Below are positions 45,069 through 52,121 of a stretch of 64,000 bases of DNA, in pieces. The DNA lies in the NCBI RefSeq assembly GCF_003610735.1, contig NZ_RAQM01000011.1, positions 62,001 through 126,000 on the forward strand. Direction: 5' to 3'. The notes beneath the pieces are model-generated. The model did no database searches. It was not told the origin of the DNA and saw only the letters and a program-made list of their open reading frames with translations. Made by a program: the position numbers and the translations under genes. This DNA is from Tenacibaculum lutimaris (GTDB lineage: Bacteria > Bacteroidota > Bacteroidia > Flavobacteriales > Flavobacteriaceae). How positions within the stretch are numbered: the first letter of the stretch is position 1; each line of letters opens with the position of its first letter.

Positions 45069-45929
45069 TTAATCGACTGCTTTTAAGCTTAAATCCATAT
45101 TGTATACTGAATGTGTTAAGGCTCCAGACGAAATAAAATCAACACCACACTCTGCATACGCTCTAATAGTCTTTTCGTTAATTCCTCCAGAAGATTCTGT
45201 TAAACAAGTATCTCCTATCATTGCTACCGCCTTTCGGGTATCTTCATAGTTAAAATTATCTATCAAAATTCTATACACACCTTCGTTTTGTAAAATTTCT
45301 TCAATTTCTTCTAAACTGCGTGCTTCCACAATAATTTTAATATCTAGTCCTTTTTCCGCTAGGTATTTCTTAGTTTTGGTTATTGCTTGTGTAATTCCAC
45401 CTGCAAAATCAATATGATTGTCTTTAATCATTATCATATCGTATAAGGCAAATCGATGATTTTCTCCACCCCCTATTTTTACTGCCCATTTTTCTAAAGC
45501 ACGGATTCCTGGTGTTGTTTTACGGGTGTCTAACACCTTAGTTTTGGTTCCTTCTAACAGGTCTGCAAAAAACTTGGTTTTGGTTGCTATAGCACTCATA
45601 CGTTGCATGGCATTTAGCACCAAACGTTCTGCCATTAATATGGATTGTGATTTTCCTGATACGTAAAAAACAATATCTCCATACTTTACTTTTTCTCCAT
45701 CATTTATTAAGGTTTCTACTTCTAATTCTGGATCAACATAATTAAACACCATTTTAGCAAATTCTACCCCAGCAATTACTCCTTCGTCTTTTACCAATAG
45801 CTTTGCTTTACCTTTTGCATCGGCAGGAATACATGATAATGAGGTATGATCTCCATCTCCTATATCTTCTCTAATAGCATTGGCTATAATTAAATCTAAC
45901 TCTTTATTAAATTGTTCTTTTGAAATCAT
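45069..45929 (-). CDS. nadC: Nicotinate-nucleotide pyrophosphorylase (carboxylating)
   Basis: It converts quinolinate and PRPP to nicotinate mononucleotide in NAD synthesis. The 286 residues include IREDIGDGDHTS, ERLVLNAMQRMSAIATKT, LDTRKTTPGIRALEKWAVKIGGGENHRFALYDMIMIKDNHI and VDFISSGALTHSV. No nadA or nadB gene lies in the window. The promoter lies in the 362-nt intergenic region upstream. Confidence 0.97.
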   Translation of the reverse strand: MISKEQFNKELDLIIANAIREDIGDGDHTSLSCIPADAKGKAKLLVKDEGVIAGVEFAKMVFNYVDPELEVETLINDGEKVKYGDIVFYVSGKSQSILMAERLVLNAMQRMSAIATKTKFFADLLEGTKTKVLDTRKTTPGIRALEKWAVKIGGGENHRFALYDMIMIKDNHIDFAGGITQAITKTKKYLAEKGLDIKIIVEARSLEEIEEILQNEGVYRILIDNFNYEDTRKAVAMIGDTCLTESSGGINEKTIRAYAECGVDFISSGALTHSVYNMDLSLKAVD

Positions 45930-46291
45930 AGTTTTGAATTATTGACGTAAAAATACAACTATTTTTAGTTCTCCGTTTTGAGTTATTAGTTTATTGTTTG
46001 ATAATTTTTATCACTCCTTTGCTAACAAAGTTCTACAACTTTTACAGTTTTTTTCTAATGTTTAATAGTTTTATAATTATTAAAATGAATCTTGTTTTTG
46101 GGGCTAAAAGGGTTGCCATTATTTTAAAAAACTGAAAGCTATTACTTACTATTTAACACTCTTGGTTAAAATACTTGCTTTTACGGTATGCTTTTTATGG
46201 TTATTGGTTGTTTTTTTATACTTTGCTGTTAAAAACCTAATTTTTATAAAGAAAAGCTTACTTTTTCTTCGCTTTTAACTACTTAAATAAT
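45930..46291. other. Intergenic region between nadC and the 2OG oxygenase gene
   Basis: A 362-nt T-rich spacer between divergent genes. On the minus strand a TATTTTTA sequence close to the -7 consensus lies near the nadC start. A 48-codon hydrophobic frame without a start codon is seen at about 46130-46280 (plus strand) but is not supported as a gene. I see nothing else. Confidence 0.5.
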
Positions 46292-46879
46292 ATGGCAATA
46301 AACTATCCTTTTGGTCTTCCGTTGAAACATAATTTTGCTGAATTCGTGCATTATAATGGGTTATTTCTTCCGCATGAAACGGAACGAATTCTTAATTTAT
46401 GGGATGATAATGAAAAAATTAAAGCTACGCTGAGCGGAGCAGACACTTATGATGATGAGCTTCGAAAAAGTGATGTGATGTTTATTGATAATACTCCTGA
46501 AAACGAATGGATTTACAACCGATTGGCTGGTTTGGCTATTAAGTGTAATAACGAACGGTATTGGTTTGATTTATTGGGATTTCATAACAATTTGCAATTG
46601 GCTAGTTATACTGAGGGTGATTTTTTTGATTGGCATTTAGATTTTGGTGCTGGTGAAATTTCTGATAGAAAGTTGAGCATTTCCATGCAGTTATCTGACC
46701 CAGATGAGTATGAGGGTGGTGATTTACAGTTTATGTTTAATCAGAAAATTGTAAGTGCTCCTAGAGAGAAAGGTACCATTATTGTTTTTCCTTCTTTTAT
46801 GATGCATCGTGTTACTCCTATTACCAAAGGGGTTCGTAAGTCTATTGTTGGTTGGGTTGCGGGTCCTCCGTATAGGTAG
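46292..46879 (+). CDS. 2-oxoglutarate/Fe(II) dioxygenase, PKHD type
   Basis: A 195-residue prolyl-4-hydroxylase-like dioxygenase. The iron ligands are the HxD in FFDWHLDFG (about residue 114) and the His in FMMHRVTPITKG (about 171), with Arg in VRKSIVGW for 2-oxoglutarate. The substrate is unknown; PKHD enzymes hydroxylate proteins or metabolites. It is monocistronic and stands immediately before the accessory region. Confidence 0.88.
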   Translation: MAINYPFGLPLKHNFAEFVHYNGLFLPHETERILNLWDDNEKIKATLSGADTYDDELRKSDVMFIDNTPENEWIYNRLAGLAIKCNNERYWFDLLGFHNNLQLASYTEGDFFDWHLDFGAGEISDRKLSISMQLSDPDEYEGGDLQFMFNQKIVSAPREKGTIIVFPSFMMHRVTPITKGVRKSIVGWVAGPPYR

Positions 46880-46971
46880 GTTATTAAGAGAGCTTATGGA
46901 ATTCCGTAAAAATGTATATAGCTATTGTATTAGATTCTTAGGAATTATATAATTAATTAACAAATCCCGAT

Positions 46972-47108
46972 AACTCGTTAATAACTTTTCTTTTTGGTAA
47001 AGTATTGATTTTGCTATATTTGATAACCTATAAAATTGCTATCCTTTATTATTGATATCCCATGCTATTGTCGGGATAAAACAACTAAAGTTTGGCATAT
47101 AACGAGTT
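46972..47108. repeat. Possible first recombination site (site Z) of the cassette-like array
   Basis: AACTCGTTA (46972-46980) and its exact complement TAACGAGTT (47100-47108) bound 137 nt without genes. The right end, ATAACGA-GTTG, resembles the AAAC-GTTG ends of sites A, B and C, and the first unit starts at GTTG (47106-47109). A second complementary pair, ATCCCGA/TCGGGAT, crosses rather than nests with the first. The assignment is weaker than for A-C. Confidence 0.5.
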
Positions 47109-47132
47109 GCCACACATTTGAAAAACCAAACT

Positions 47133-47681
47133 ATGAGCAAAAAATTACATCTTATTTTATTATTGATTTTGCCAATGATAGTCTTCGGACAATTATCGGA
47201 ATCCCTTAATAATATGAAAGCGGATGAAAATCCTGAATATAAAAATTATGAACCTTTGCTATTTAAAGCAACGAAATACATCTTTGATAATCCAGTAAAC
47301 GTAAAATCAAAGGAATTCATTTCTGCAACACAAATTGTCGGATTTTGGATGAATAAAGATACTGGAATGGGAATACCAACCTTTGGAGATTTTTTCACTT
47401 CTCTGACCAATGAAAATCAACAACAATTTCTTTATACAGTTGCAATGATTCATTATGGTTTAGACCAAAAAATCAATCACGGCCGAATTTTGACTTGTAA
47501 AAAAATTAACGGACAAAAATACAGTGAACAAGAAGATGTCAGAGAAGTCCAAATCGGTGGAGCAAAAATTTTGCTGGAATATATAGGAGATAAAAACAAC
47601 AACGTTCCAATTAACTCAAAAACAAAAAAATATGTAAAAGCATATAAAAAAGAGAAGTTGGACAAGATGTTTTTTGACTAA
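47133..47681 (+). CDS. Secreted protein of unknown function (cassette 1)
   Basis: A 182-residue protein with a Sec signal peptide (about 1-20, LILLLILPMIVFGQ). The mature part is mixed alpha/beta with a very basic C-terminus (KAYKKEKLDKMF). I recognise no family. The open frame reaches back to a TTG at 47118, but the ATG at 47133 opens the signal peptide. It lies 27 nt after the unit boundary. Its product should be periplasmic or exported. Confidence 0.75.
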   Translation: MSKKLHLILLLILPMIVFGQLSESLNNMKADENPEYKNYEPLLFKATKYIFDNPVNVKSKEFISATQIVGFWMNKDTGMGIPTFGDFFTSLTNENQQQFLYTVAMIHYGLDQKINHGRILTCKKINGQKYSEQEDVREVQIGGAKILLEYIGDKNNNVPINSKTKKYVKAYKKEKLDKMFFD

Positions 47682-47705
47682 CAAATTGGAATGAAAAACG
47701 TGTGG

Positions 47706-47832
47706 CAACACCGTGTAAAAATAATTGCTTGGTTCTTGCCTACTCGGAAAATCCTGCGGATTTTCCTCTGGTTCGTTCCTTTTTAGTAAGTTAGTTGCTT
47801 GCACACGCAACTATCCTTACACATAAACGTTG
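47706..47832. repeat. Site A: attC-like imperfect palindrome
   Basis: A 127-nt element from CAAC to GTTG. Its outer arms, 47713-47728 and 47807-47822, match in 13 of 16 positions. All three differences are A opposite C on the top strand, so T opposite G on the bottom strand. An inner hairpin GGAAAATCC-TGC-GGATTTTCC sits in the centre. It is similar in sequence to site C. Confidence 0.72.
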
Positions 47833-47849
47833 TGCCTCATTAAAAGAAA

Positions 47850-48398
47850 ATGGAAAGAATAGAAATCTACACCAGTAAAAAGAAATCATTATTACTTCTT
47901 TTCGGATCCTTAGCATTTGTTGCTCTTGGAATCTGGCTTGTAATGGAAGCCGACAACTTGACTGGTTGGAGAGCAAGAAATCCATTATTCACGAGAGCAA
48001 TCGGTATTGCATCAATTCTATTCTTCGGACTGGGAATTTTTGTTTCTATCAAAAGACTTTTAAAGTCAGAAATCGCTTTGATTATTGACCCAATCGGACT
48101 GAACGTTAATCCAAAAAAGTCAACTTCTGAGTTTATTAAATGGGAAGAAATAATTGGCTTTGAAGAAATAAAAATTCAAAGCACAAGAATACTCATAATA
48201 AGAGTCATGAATCCTGAATACTGGCTTGAGCAAGAAACAAATATGATTAGAAAAAAAATGATGCAATTCAATATCAACAACTATGAATCACCATTTAACA
48301 TCGCTGCTTCAGGACTTAATATTAATTCGACTGAACTGAAGAATACTCTGAACAAATACTTTGAAAAATATAAGAACGAGGCACAACAACGCATATAG
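47850..48398 (+). CDS. STM3941-like membrane protein (cassette 2)
   Basis: A 182-residue protein with two membrane helices (about residues 13-31 and 48-66) and a PH-like C-terminal part containing FIKWEEIIGFEEIKIQSTRILIIRVMNPEYWL. This is the pattern of the STM3941 family, whose function is unknown. The final codons (EAQQRI stop) run through the end of the unit and into site B, as genes in integron cassettes often do. Confidence 0.8.
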   Translation: MERIEIYTSKKKSLLLLFGSLAFVALGIWLVMEADNLTGWRARNPLFTRAIGIASILFFGLGIFVSIKRLLKSEIALIIDPIGLNVNPKKSTSEFIKWEEIIGFEEIKIQSTRILIIRVMNPEYWLEQETNMIRKKMMQFNINNYESPFNIAASGLNINSTELKNTLNKYFEKYKNEAQQRI

Positions 48399-48507
48399 CT
48401 TATGGCGGGTGAACAGCTACCAGCAAGGTTTTCGCTCCGTAGCCAACTTTTGTTTCGGGCGACAGGAAAGTGCTTCGAAACCGCCACAAGCCATATGCAA
48501 ACCGTTG
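48384..48507. repeat. Site B: attC-like imperfect palindrome
   Basis: A 124-nt element from CAAC to GTTG. Arms 48392-48408 and 48481-48497 match in 15 of 17 positions, again with only A-C mismatches on the top strand. The sequence between the arms is different from sites A and C, so it belongs to another subtype. Confidence 0.72.
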
Positions 48508-48525
48508 GCAGTAATATAAACGAAA

Positions 48526-49344
48526 ATGGAAGAAAACGAAGAAAAAGAGACAAATGTAAAAGCGACAATAGATGCTGTAACGGGATTAGTTAAAGCTGTT
48601 CCTGTTTACCAAGATGCAGTTCAGCCAGCCGCAAAACAAATTGGAAAATCATTAGAAACGGTATCTAAAACTGTAAATATTGCACTTGCACCAATAAAAG
48701 CATTGGTTTGGGGATACGAAAAAATTGAGGATTTTATTTCTACAAGGGTTTCAGAAAAGCTCAAAAATGTACCTGAAGAAAATATCACTACACCACCACC
48801 ACAAGTTGCTGGACCAGCAATTGAAGCTTTAAGGTTTTCGGGGCACGATGTGAATTTAAGAGAGCTATATGCTAACCTTTTAGCGACCGCAATGGACAAA
48901 GAAACAATACATCAAGCTCATCCTGGATTTGTAGAGACTTTAAAAAATTTAACTAGTGACGAAGCTCTTTTACTACAAGCGTTTACAACACAAAGCTCGC
49001 ATCCATTAATTGATATTAGAGGTAAATTAACTGATGGTAAAGGATACGCAAACCTGTATTCAAATTATGGGCATTTCCATAAGAAAGTAGCATTAGATAG
49101 GTCAGATTTAGTGCCAGCATATATTGATAACTTATGCCGATTAGGAATTTTAGAAATTCCTGCATTAACTTCAATGACCGCACCAAACACCTATGAAGCA
49201 TTGACGACTGACCCAGAATTAGACCAAATAAAAGATGAAATTACATCTAAACTAAAAAGAACAGTTGATTTCCAAAAGAAACTAGTGAGGCTAACTGAAT
49301 TTGGAAGACAATTTGTTCAAAACGTTGTTATTGAAAAAAAATAA
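48526..49344 (+). CDS. DUF4393 (Abi-alpha) protein (cassette 3)
   Basis: A 272-residue alpha-helical protein matching DUF4393, renamed Abi_alpha in Pfam for its association with abortive infection. Visible are AVTGLVKAVPVYQDAVQPAAKQIGKSLETVSKTVNIALAPI near the N-terminus and LRELYANLLATAMDKETIHQAHPGFVETLKNLTSDEA in the centre. The late LCRLGILEIP...LTEFGRQF looks like a winged-helix ending. It may act in phage defence (inference from the family). It lies 19 nt after the unit boundary. Confidence 0.85.
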   Translation: MEENEEKETNVKATIDAVTGLVKAVPVYQDAVQPAAKQIGKSLETVSKTVNIALAPIKALVWGYEKIEDFISTRVSEKLKNVPEENITTPPPQVAGPAIEALRFSGHDVNLRELYANLLATAMDKETIHQAHPGFVETLKNLTSDEALLLQAFTTQSSHPLIDIRGKLTDGKGYANLYSNYGHFHKKVALDRSDLVPAYIDNLCRLGILEIPALTSMTAPNTYEALTTDPELDQIKDEITSKLKRTVDFQKKLVRLTEFGRQFVQNVVIEKK

Positions 49345-49356
49345 AAATACTACTGC

Positions 49357-49480
49357 CAACAATGGCTATAAGTAATTGCTTGCCTTCACCTACTTCTGAA
49401 AATCCTCGCGGATTTCAGTTTGGTCTGTACTTGCAAAGTTAAGTGCTAAACCACGCAACTAATCTTATACAAACACGTTG
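49357..49480. repeat. Site C: attC-like imperfect palindrome
   Basis: A 124-nt element from CAAC to GTTG, similar along its length to site A. The arms TATAAG-TAATTGC (49367-49379) and GCAACTA-AT-CTTATA (49455-49469) pair with one A-C mismatch and two extra bases on the right, similar to the extrahelical bases of attC. An inner hairpin CTGAAAATCC/GGATTTCAG follows. Confidence 0.72.
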
Positions 49481-49522
49481 TAAGCAATTTAAACCGACCA
49501 AAACTATGAAGAAAATTATATA

Positions 49523-50434
49523 ATGAAATTAACAAGTCCACTTTTATTACTAATTCTATTTGTAACAATGATTAGTTGCAATAAATCAATAGAACAAAAA
49601 AATACAACACCTACTCAAGAAAAAACTGAATCGATTGATTCTATAGAAACAGAAAATGTAACTTTTGAAAGTGAAGGGGTTAAATTGGCTGGTACAATTT
49701 ATAGTCCTAATCATCCACATTCAGCAGTTGTCATTGTGCACGGTTCTGACCAAGTACCTCGAATGACAAAGTTTGCTGAATTGTTAGCCAAGAATGACAT
49801 TTTAGTATTGACCTATGATAAACGTGGGGTTGGAGAATCTGGTGGAGTTTATGCAGGACCAGAAGTTGGAACGAATAATATTAGTGTTGAAAATCTAAAC
49901 CTATTAGCAAAAGATGCAAGTTCCGCTGTTAATTTAATTCATAGTAAAGAAAAAGATTTACCCATTGGACTTATTGGTGCGAGTCAAGCAGGTTGGATAA
50001 TCCCAATTGTAGTAAAAGAAAATCCATTAGTGGAATTTATGGTCTTAATGAGTAGCCCTACAATAACTACACTTGAACAATTGAGATTTCAATTTTACAC
50101 AAATGGGAGAACCGATTTTTGGGATAATCACACAGAAAAAGACGCACGTGAACATATTAAAAACGACCCTGACAAATTTCAATTTGAAGCTACTGACCCA
50201 AAAGAGGTTTTAAGAGAATTATCAATTCCTGGTCTTTGGGTTTTTGGAGAAAAAGATATTCAAATTCCTGTGAAGATGTGTATTGAGCATCTAAATGCTT
50301 TAAAATTAGAGAACAAACCATTTGAGTATGTTTTGTTTCCATCATTAGGACATAATACCAATATGACAGAACCAATAAATATTTCTGTCAATTGGATAAA
50401 ACGAAAGGCATCGGAAATTAAGAATAATAAATAG
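49523..50434 (+). CDS. Alpha/beta hydrolase lipoprotein (cassette 4)
   Basis: A 303-residue lipoprotein (VTMISC lipobox, about Cys 19) with an alpha/beta hydrolase fold of the DLH/acyl-peptidase-like group. Visible are VVIVHGSDQVPR, LTYDKRGVGESGGVY, the nucleophile elbow GASQAGW, an Asp in VFGEKDIQIP and the final His in SLGHNTN. The substrate is unknown. A five-codon mini-ORF (MKKII, stop) at 49506 ends in TAATG at the real start and could couple translation. The unit's expected closing core is absent. Confidence 0.85.
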   Translation: MKLTSPLLLLILFVTMISCNKSIEQKNTTPTQEKTESIDSIETENVTFESEGVKLAGTIYSPNHPHSAVVIVHGSDQVPRMTKFAELLAKNDILVLTYDKRGVGESGGVYAGPEVGTNNISVENLNLLAKDASSAVNLIHSKEKDLPIGLIGASQAGWIIPIVVKENPLVEFMVLMSSPTITTLEQLRFQFYTNGRTDFWDNHTEKDAREHIKNDPDKFQFEATDPKEVLRELSIPGLWVFGEKDIQIPVKMCIEHLNALKLENKPFEYVLFPSLGHNTNMTEPINISVNWIKRKASEIKNNK

Positions 50435-50449
50435 AAATACAAACTTAGG

Positions 50450-50490
50450 ATGGCTATAAGTAATTGCTTGTTCTCGCCTACTTCTGAAAA
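50450..50490 (+). repeat. Truncated site D (left half of a site C type palindrome)
   Basis: 41 nt closely match the left half of site C (49362 onward); the first 21 are identical. The match stops inside the inner hairpin, and neither a left CAAC nor a right GTTG is present. It marks a decayed or deleted boundary between the fourth unit and the metallopeptidase gene. Confidence 0.75.
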
Positions 50491-50508
50491 ACCGAACATA
50501 ATACAAAA

Positions 50509-51909
50509 ATGAAACAAAGTTTATTAATAGCTCTTTTACTAACTATTCCGTTAATCAATATTTTGGCACAGGAAAAAACACCTATTTTAACTGGAAAAGT
50601 TGAGATTTCAATTACAGAAGGAACTTTTGAATGTGATTTAACATTAAGTGAAATACCTCACATTGAAGATTATTTTATCCGTCTAAATTCAGGAATGAAT
50701 ATACTTCATATGAGAAGTAAAAAACCAAATGATTTTTTAATCTATTACAGTAAATCACTTAATGACAGCCTATCAACAGGGGAAAGTAACGCCTATTTTT
50801 TTAAAAATAATAGTGGAAAAGGTAAGTTTCTTCCAGAATCCGTTCAGTTTAAATATGTAGGTAAGTTCCCTGTTGTAAAAGATACGATTGAAAATTACAG
50901 CCGAAAAGATTGGAAAGGAAATATAGCATTTAATCGAAATTCGGTTCGTTCAGATGGACGTCAATCCGCTTGGTATCCAATTTTGTACGATATTACAAAC
51001 GACAAAGTATTAGAAAAAATAAAATACAATATTGAACTAACTTGTTCTGACTGCAATACATTATACATGAATGGTAATAAACCAATTAAAGCACAATCAT
51101 ATAATTTTAAGAGTGAAAGTCCACAAGAATTGACACTTTTTTGCGGCAACTATGATTTTGCAGAATTGAATAATACTTACTTTTTGAATTCAGGTCTTGA
51201 TAATGAAGAGGTAGAAGAATTTGGAGAGCTTATAAATTCTTATAAGAACTTTTACTCTAAAAATTTAAATATATCTTTTGAACAACCAGTTAGTTTTGTT
51301 CAAACAACACCAATCTCAAAAAAAGACGGATGGATGTTTGTTTCATATCCAACAATTATGAGTATTGGTTGGAAAAATAGCCTAAAAAACATTGTTGAGC
51401 CAAAATACCAAAATTTTTATCGTCCTTTTATAGCTCACGAATTAGGTCATTTCTATTTCGGCACTTTCAAAGTCTTTAATTCTGAACTTGGAGATATGAT
51501 GAGTGAGGGGTTTTCAGAATTCTTATCATTACAATTGACAAAGAAATTTATAGGAGAAGATGTTTACAAGGAAAAAGTAAATGAGAAAATTAAAAATTTA
51601 GAAAAATTTAATGCTACACCTTTTGCTAAAATAAAATCTGATTCTGAATATAACAACAGACAATTATATGTTTACAATTATGCACCAATAATATTCCTTG
51701 CTATTAAAAAAGAAATTGGGGAAAATGAAATGTGGAAATGGTTAAATAGAATATTGATTAAACCAACTAAATTCACCGATTACAATTTTTTAATCTCGAC
51801 ATTACAGCAAACATTAAAAAATGAAAAGGAATTAAACACCTTAAAAACCAAATACTTTGAGAGTGACAAATCACTTGAAAATGCAATTAAAAAAATAGAA
51901 ACGGAATAA
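50509..51909 (+). CDS. Secreted M1-like gluzincin metallopeptidase
   Basis: A 466-residue protein with a Sec signal peptide (ending LINILAQE). The zinc site is complete: HELGH near residue 310, exactly 18 residues, then Glu in EGFSEF, which is the M1/gluzincin HExxH-x18-E signature. A beta-rich N-terminal domain precedes it. It should be a periplasmic or surface peptidase. It follows the truncated site D and was probably once part of the cassette array (inference). Confidence 0.82.
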   Translation: MKQSLLIALLLTIPLINILAQEKTPILTGKVEISITEGTFECDLTLSEIPHIEDYFIRLNSGMNILHMRSKKPNDFLIYYSKSLNDSLSTGESNAYFFKNNSGKGKFLPESVQFKYVGKFPVVKDTIENYSRKDWKGNIAFNRNSVRSDGRQSAWYPILYDITNDKVLEKIKYNIELTCSDCNTLYMNGNKPIKAQSYNFKSESPQELTLFCGNYDFAELNNTYFLNSGLDNEEVEEFGELINSYKNFYSKNLNISFEQPVSFVQTTPISKKDGWMFVSYPTIMSIGWKNSLKNIVEPKYQNFYRPFIAHELGHFYFGTFKVFNSELGDMMSEGFSEFLSLQLTKKFIGEDVYKEKVNEKIKNLEKFNATPFAKIKSDSEYNNRQLYVYNYAPIIFLAIKKEIGENEMWKWLNRILIKPTKFTDYNFLISTLQQTLKNEKELNTLKTKYFESDKSLENAIKKIETE

Positions 51910-51961
51910 AACCCACCTAAAACAAAGAACTGAGGTAAAAACAAGTAAATTTTATACTTTT

Positions 51962-52072
51962 TTAAACTAAAGTACTTTTATAGTTCATATCATAAGGTAA
52001 ACCACTTTTTACTATTGCAAAAGCTTGTTTTAGTAGCTTATTACACACCGCTATTAAAGCAAGTTTTTTAAC
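51962..52072 (-). pseudogene. C-terminal remnant of an IS110-family transposase
   Basis: On the minus strand 36 codons read KKLALIAVCNKLLKQAFAIV followed by KSGLPYDMNYKSTLV and a stop. This is the typical end of IS110-type transposases of Bacteroidetes. An in-frame TAG lies two codons upstream and no more of the gene is present. It lies at the right edge of the accessory region, directly before rlmH. Confidence 0.62.
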
Positions 52073-52087
52073 CTAAAAACTATCCTC

Positions 52088-52117
52088 TTTAAAATTTGTC
52101 AAACATTCGTAATTTTG
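52088..52117 (+). promoter_or_regulatory. Promoter of rlmH, nearly leaderless
   Basis: TTT at 52088-52090, 19 nt, and TAATTTTG at 52110-52117. The ATG at 52122 is only 4 nt past the -7 box, so transcription would begin at or very close to the start codon. Confidence 0.65.
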
Positions 52118-52121
52118 CCCT

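Larger units (their letters stand above)
47106..49486 (+). mobile_element. Array of integron-cassette-like gene units
   Basis: Three complete units (starting at 47106, 47829 and 48504) and the start of a fourth (49477) follow each other. Each has one plus-strand gene, begins GTTG-N6-A and ends C-N6-CAAC, and its ten terminal bases at either end are exact reverse complements of each other (for instance GTTGCCACAC with GTGTGGCAAC). Between units stand palindromes of about 125 nt. This is the architecture of integron cassettes; the core sequence differs from the standard one and no integrase is visible in the window. Confidence 0.65.

Noticed and set aside
46130..46282. Hydrophobic frame of about 48 codons upstream of the 2OG oxygenase
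   Set aside because: No ATG, GTG or TTG opens it, and T-rich DNA easily yields such frames.
47616..47985. Two minus-strand frames of 64 codons across site A
   Set aside because: They run through the palindrome and both flanking genes; compositions are random and no start context is seen.
48402..48593. 63-codon plus-strand frame between units 2 and 3
   Set aside because: It consists of site B plus an out-of-frame piece of the DUF4393 gene.
47706..49480. Standard integron attC sites
   Set aside because: The cores GTTGCCA, GTTGTGC, GTTGGCA and GTTGTAA do not fit GTTRRRY, so I call them attC-like only.
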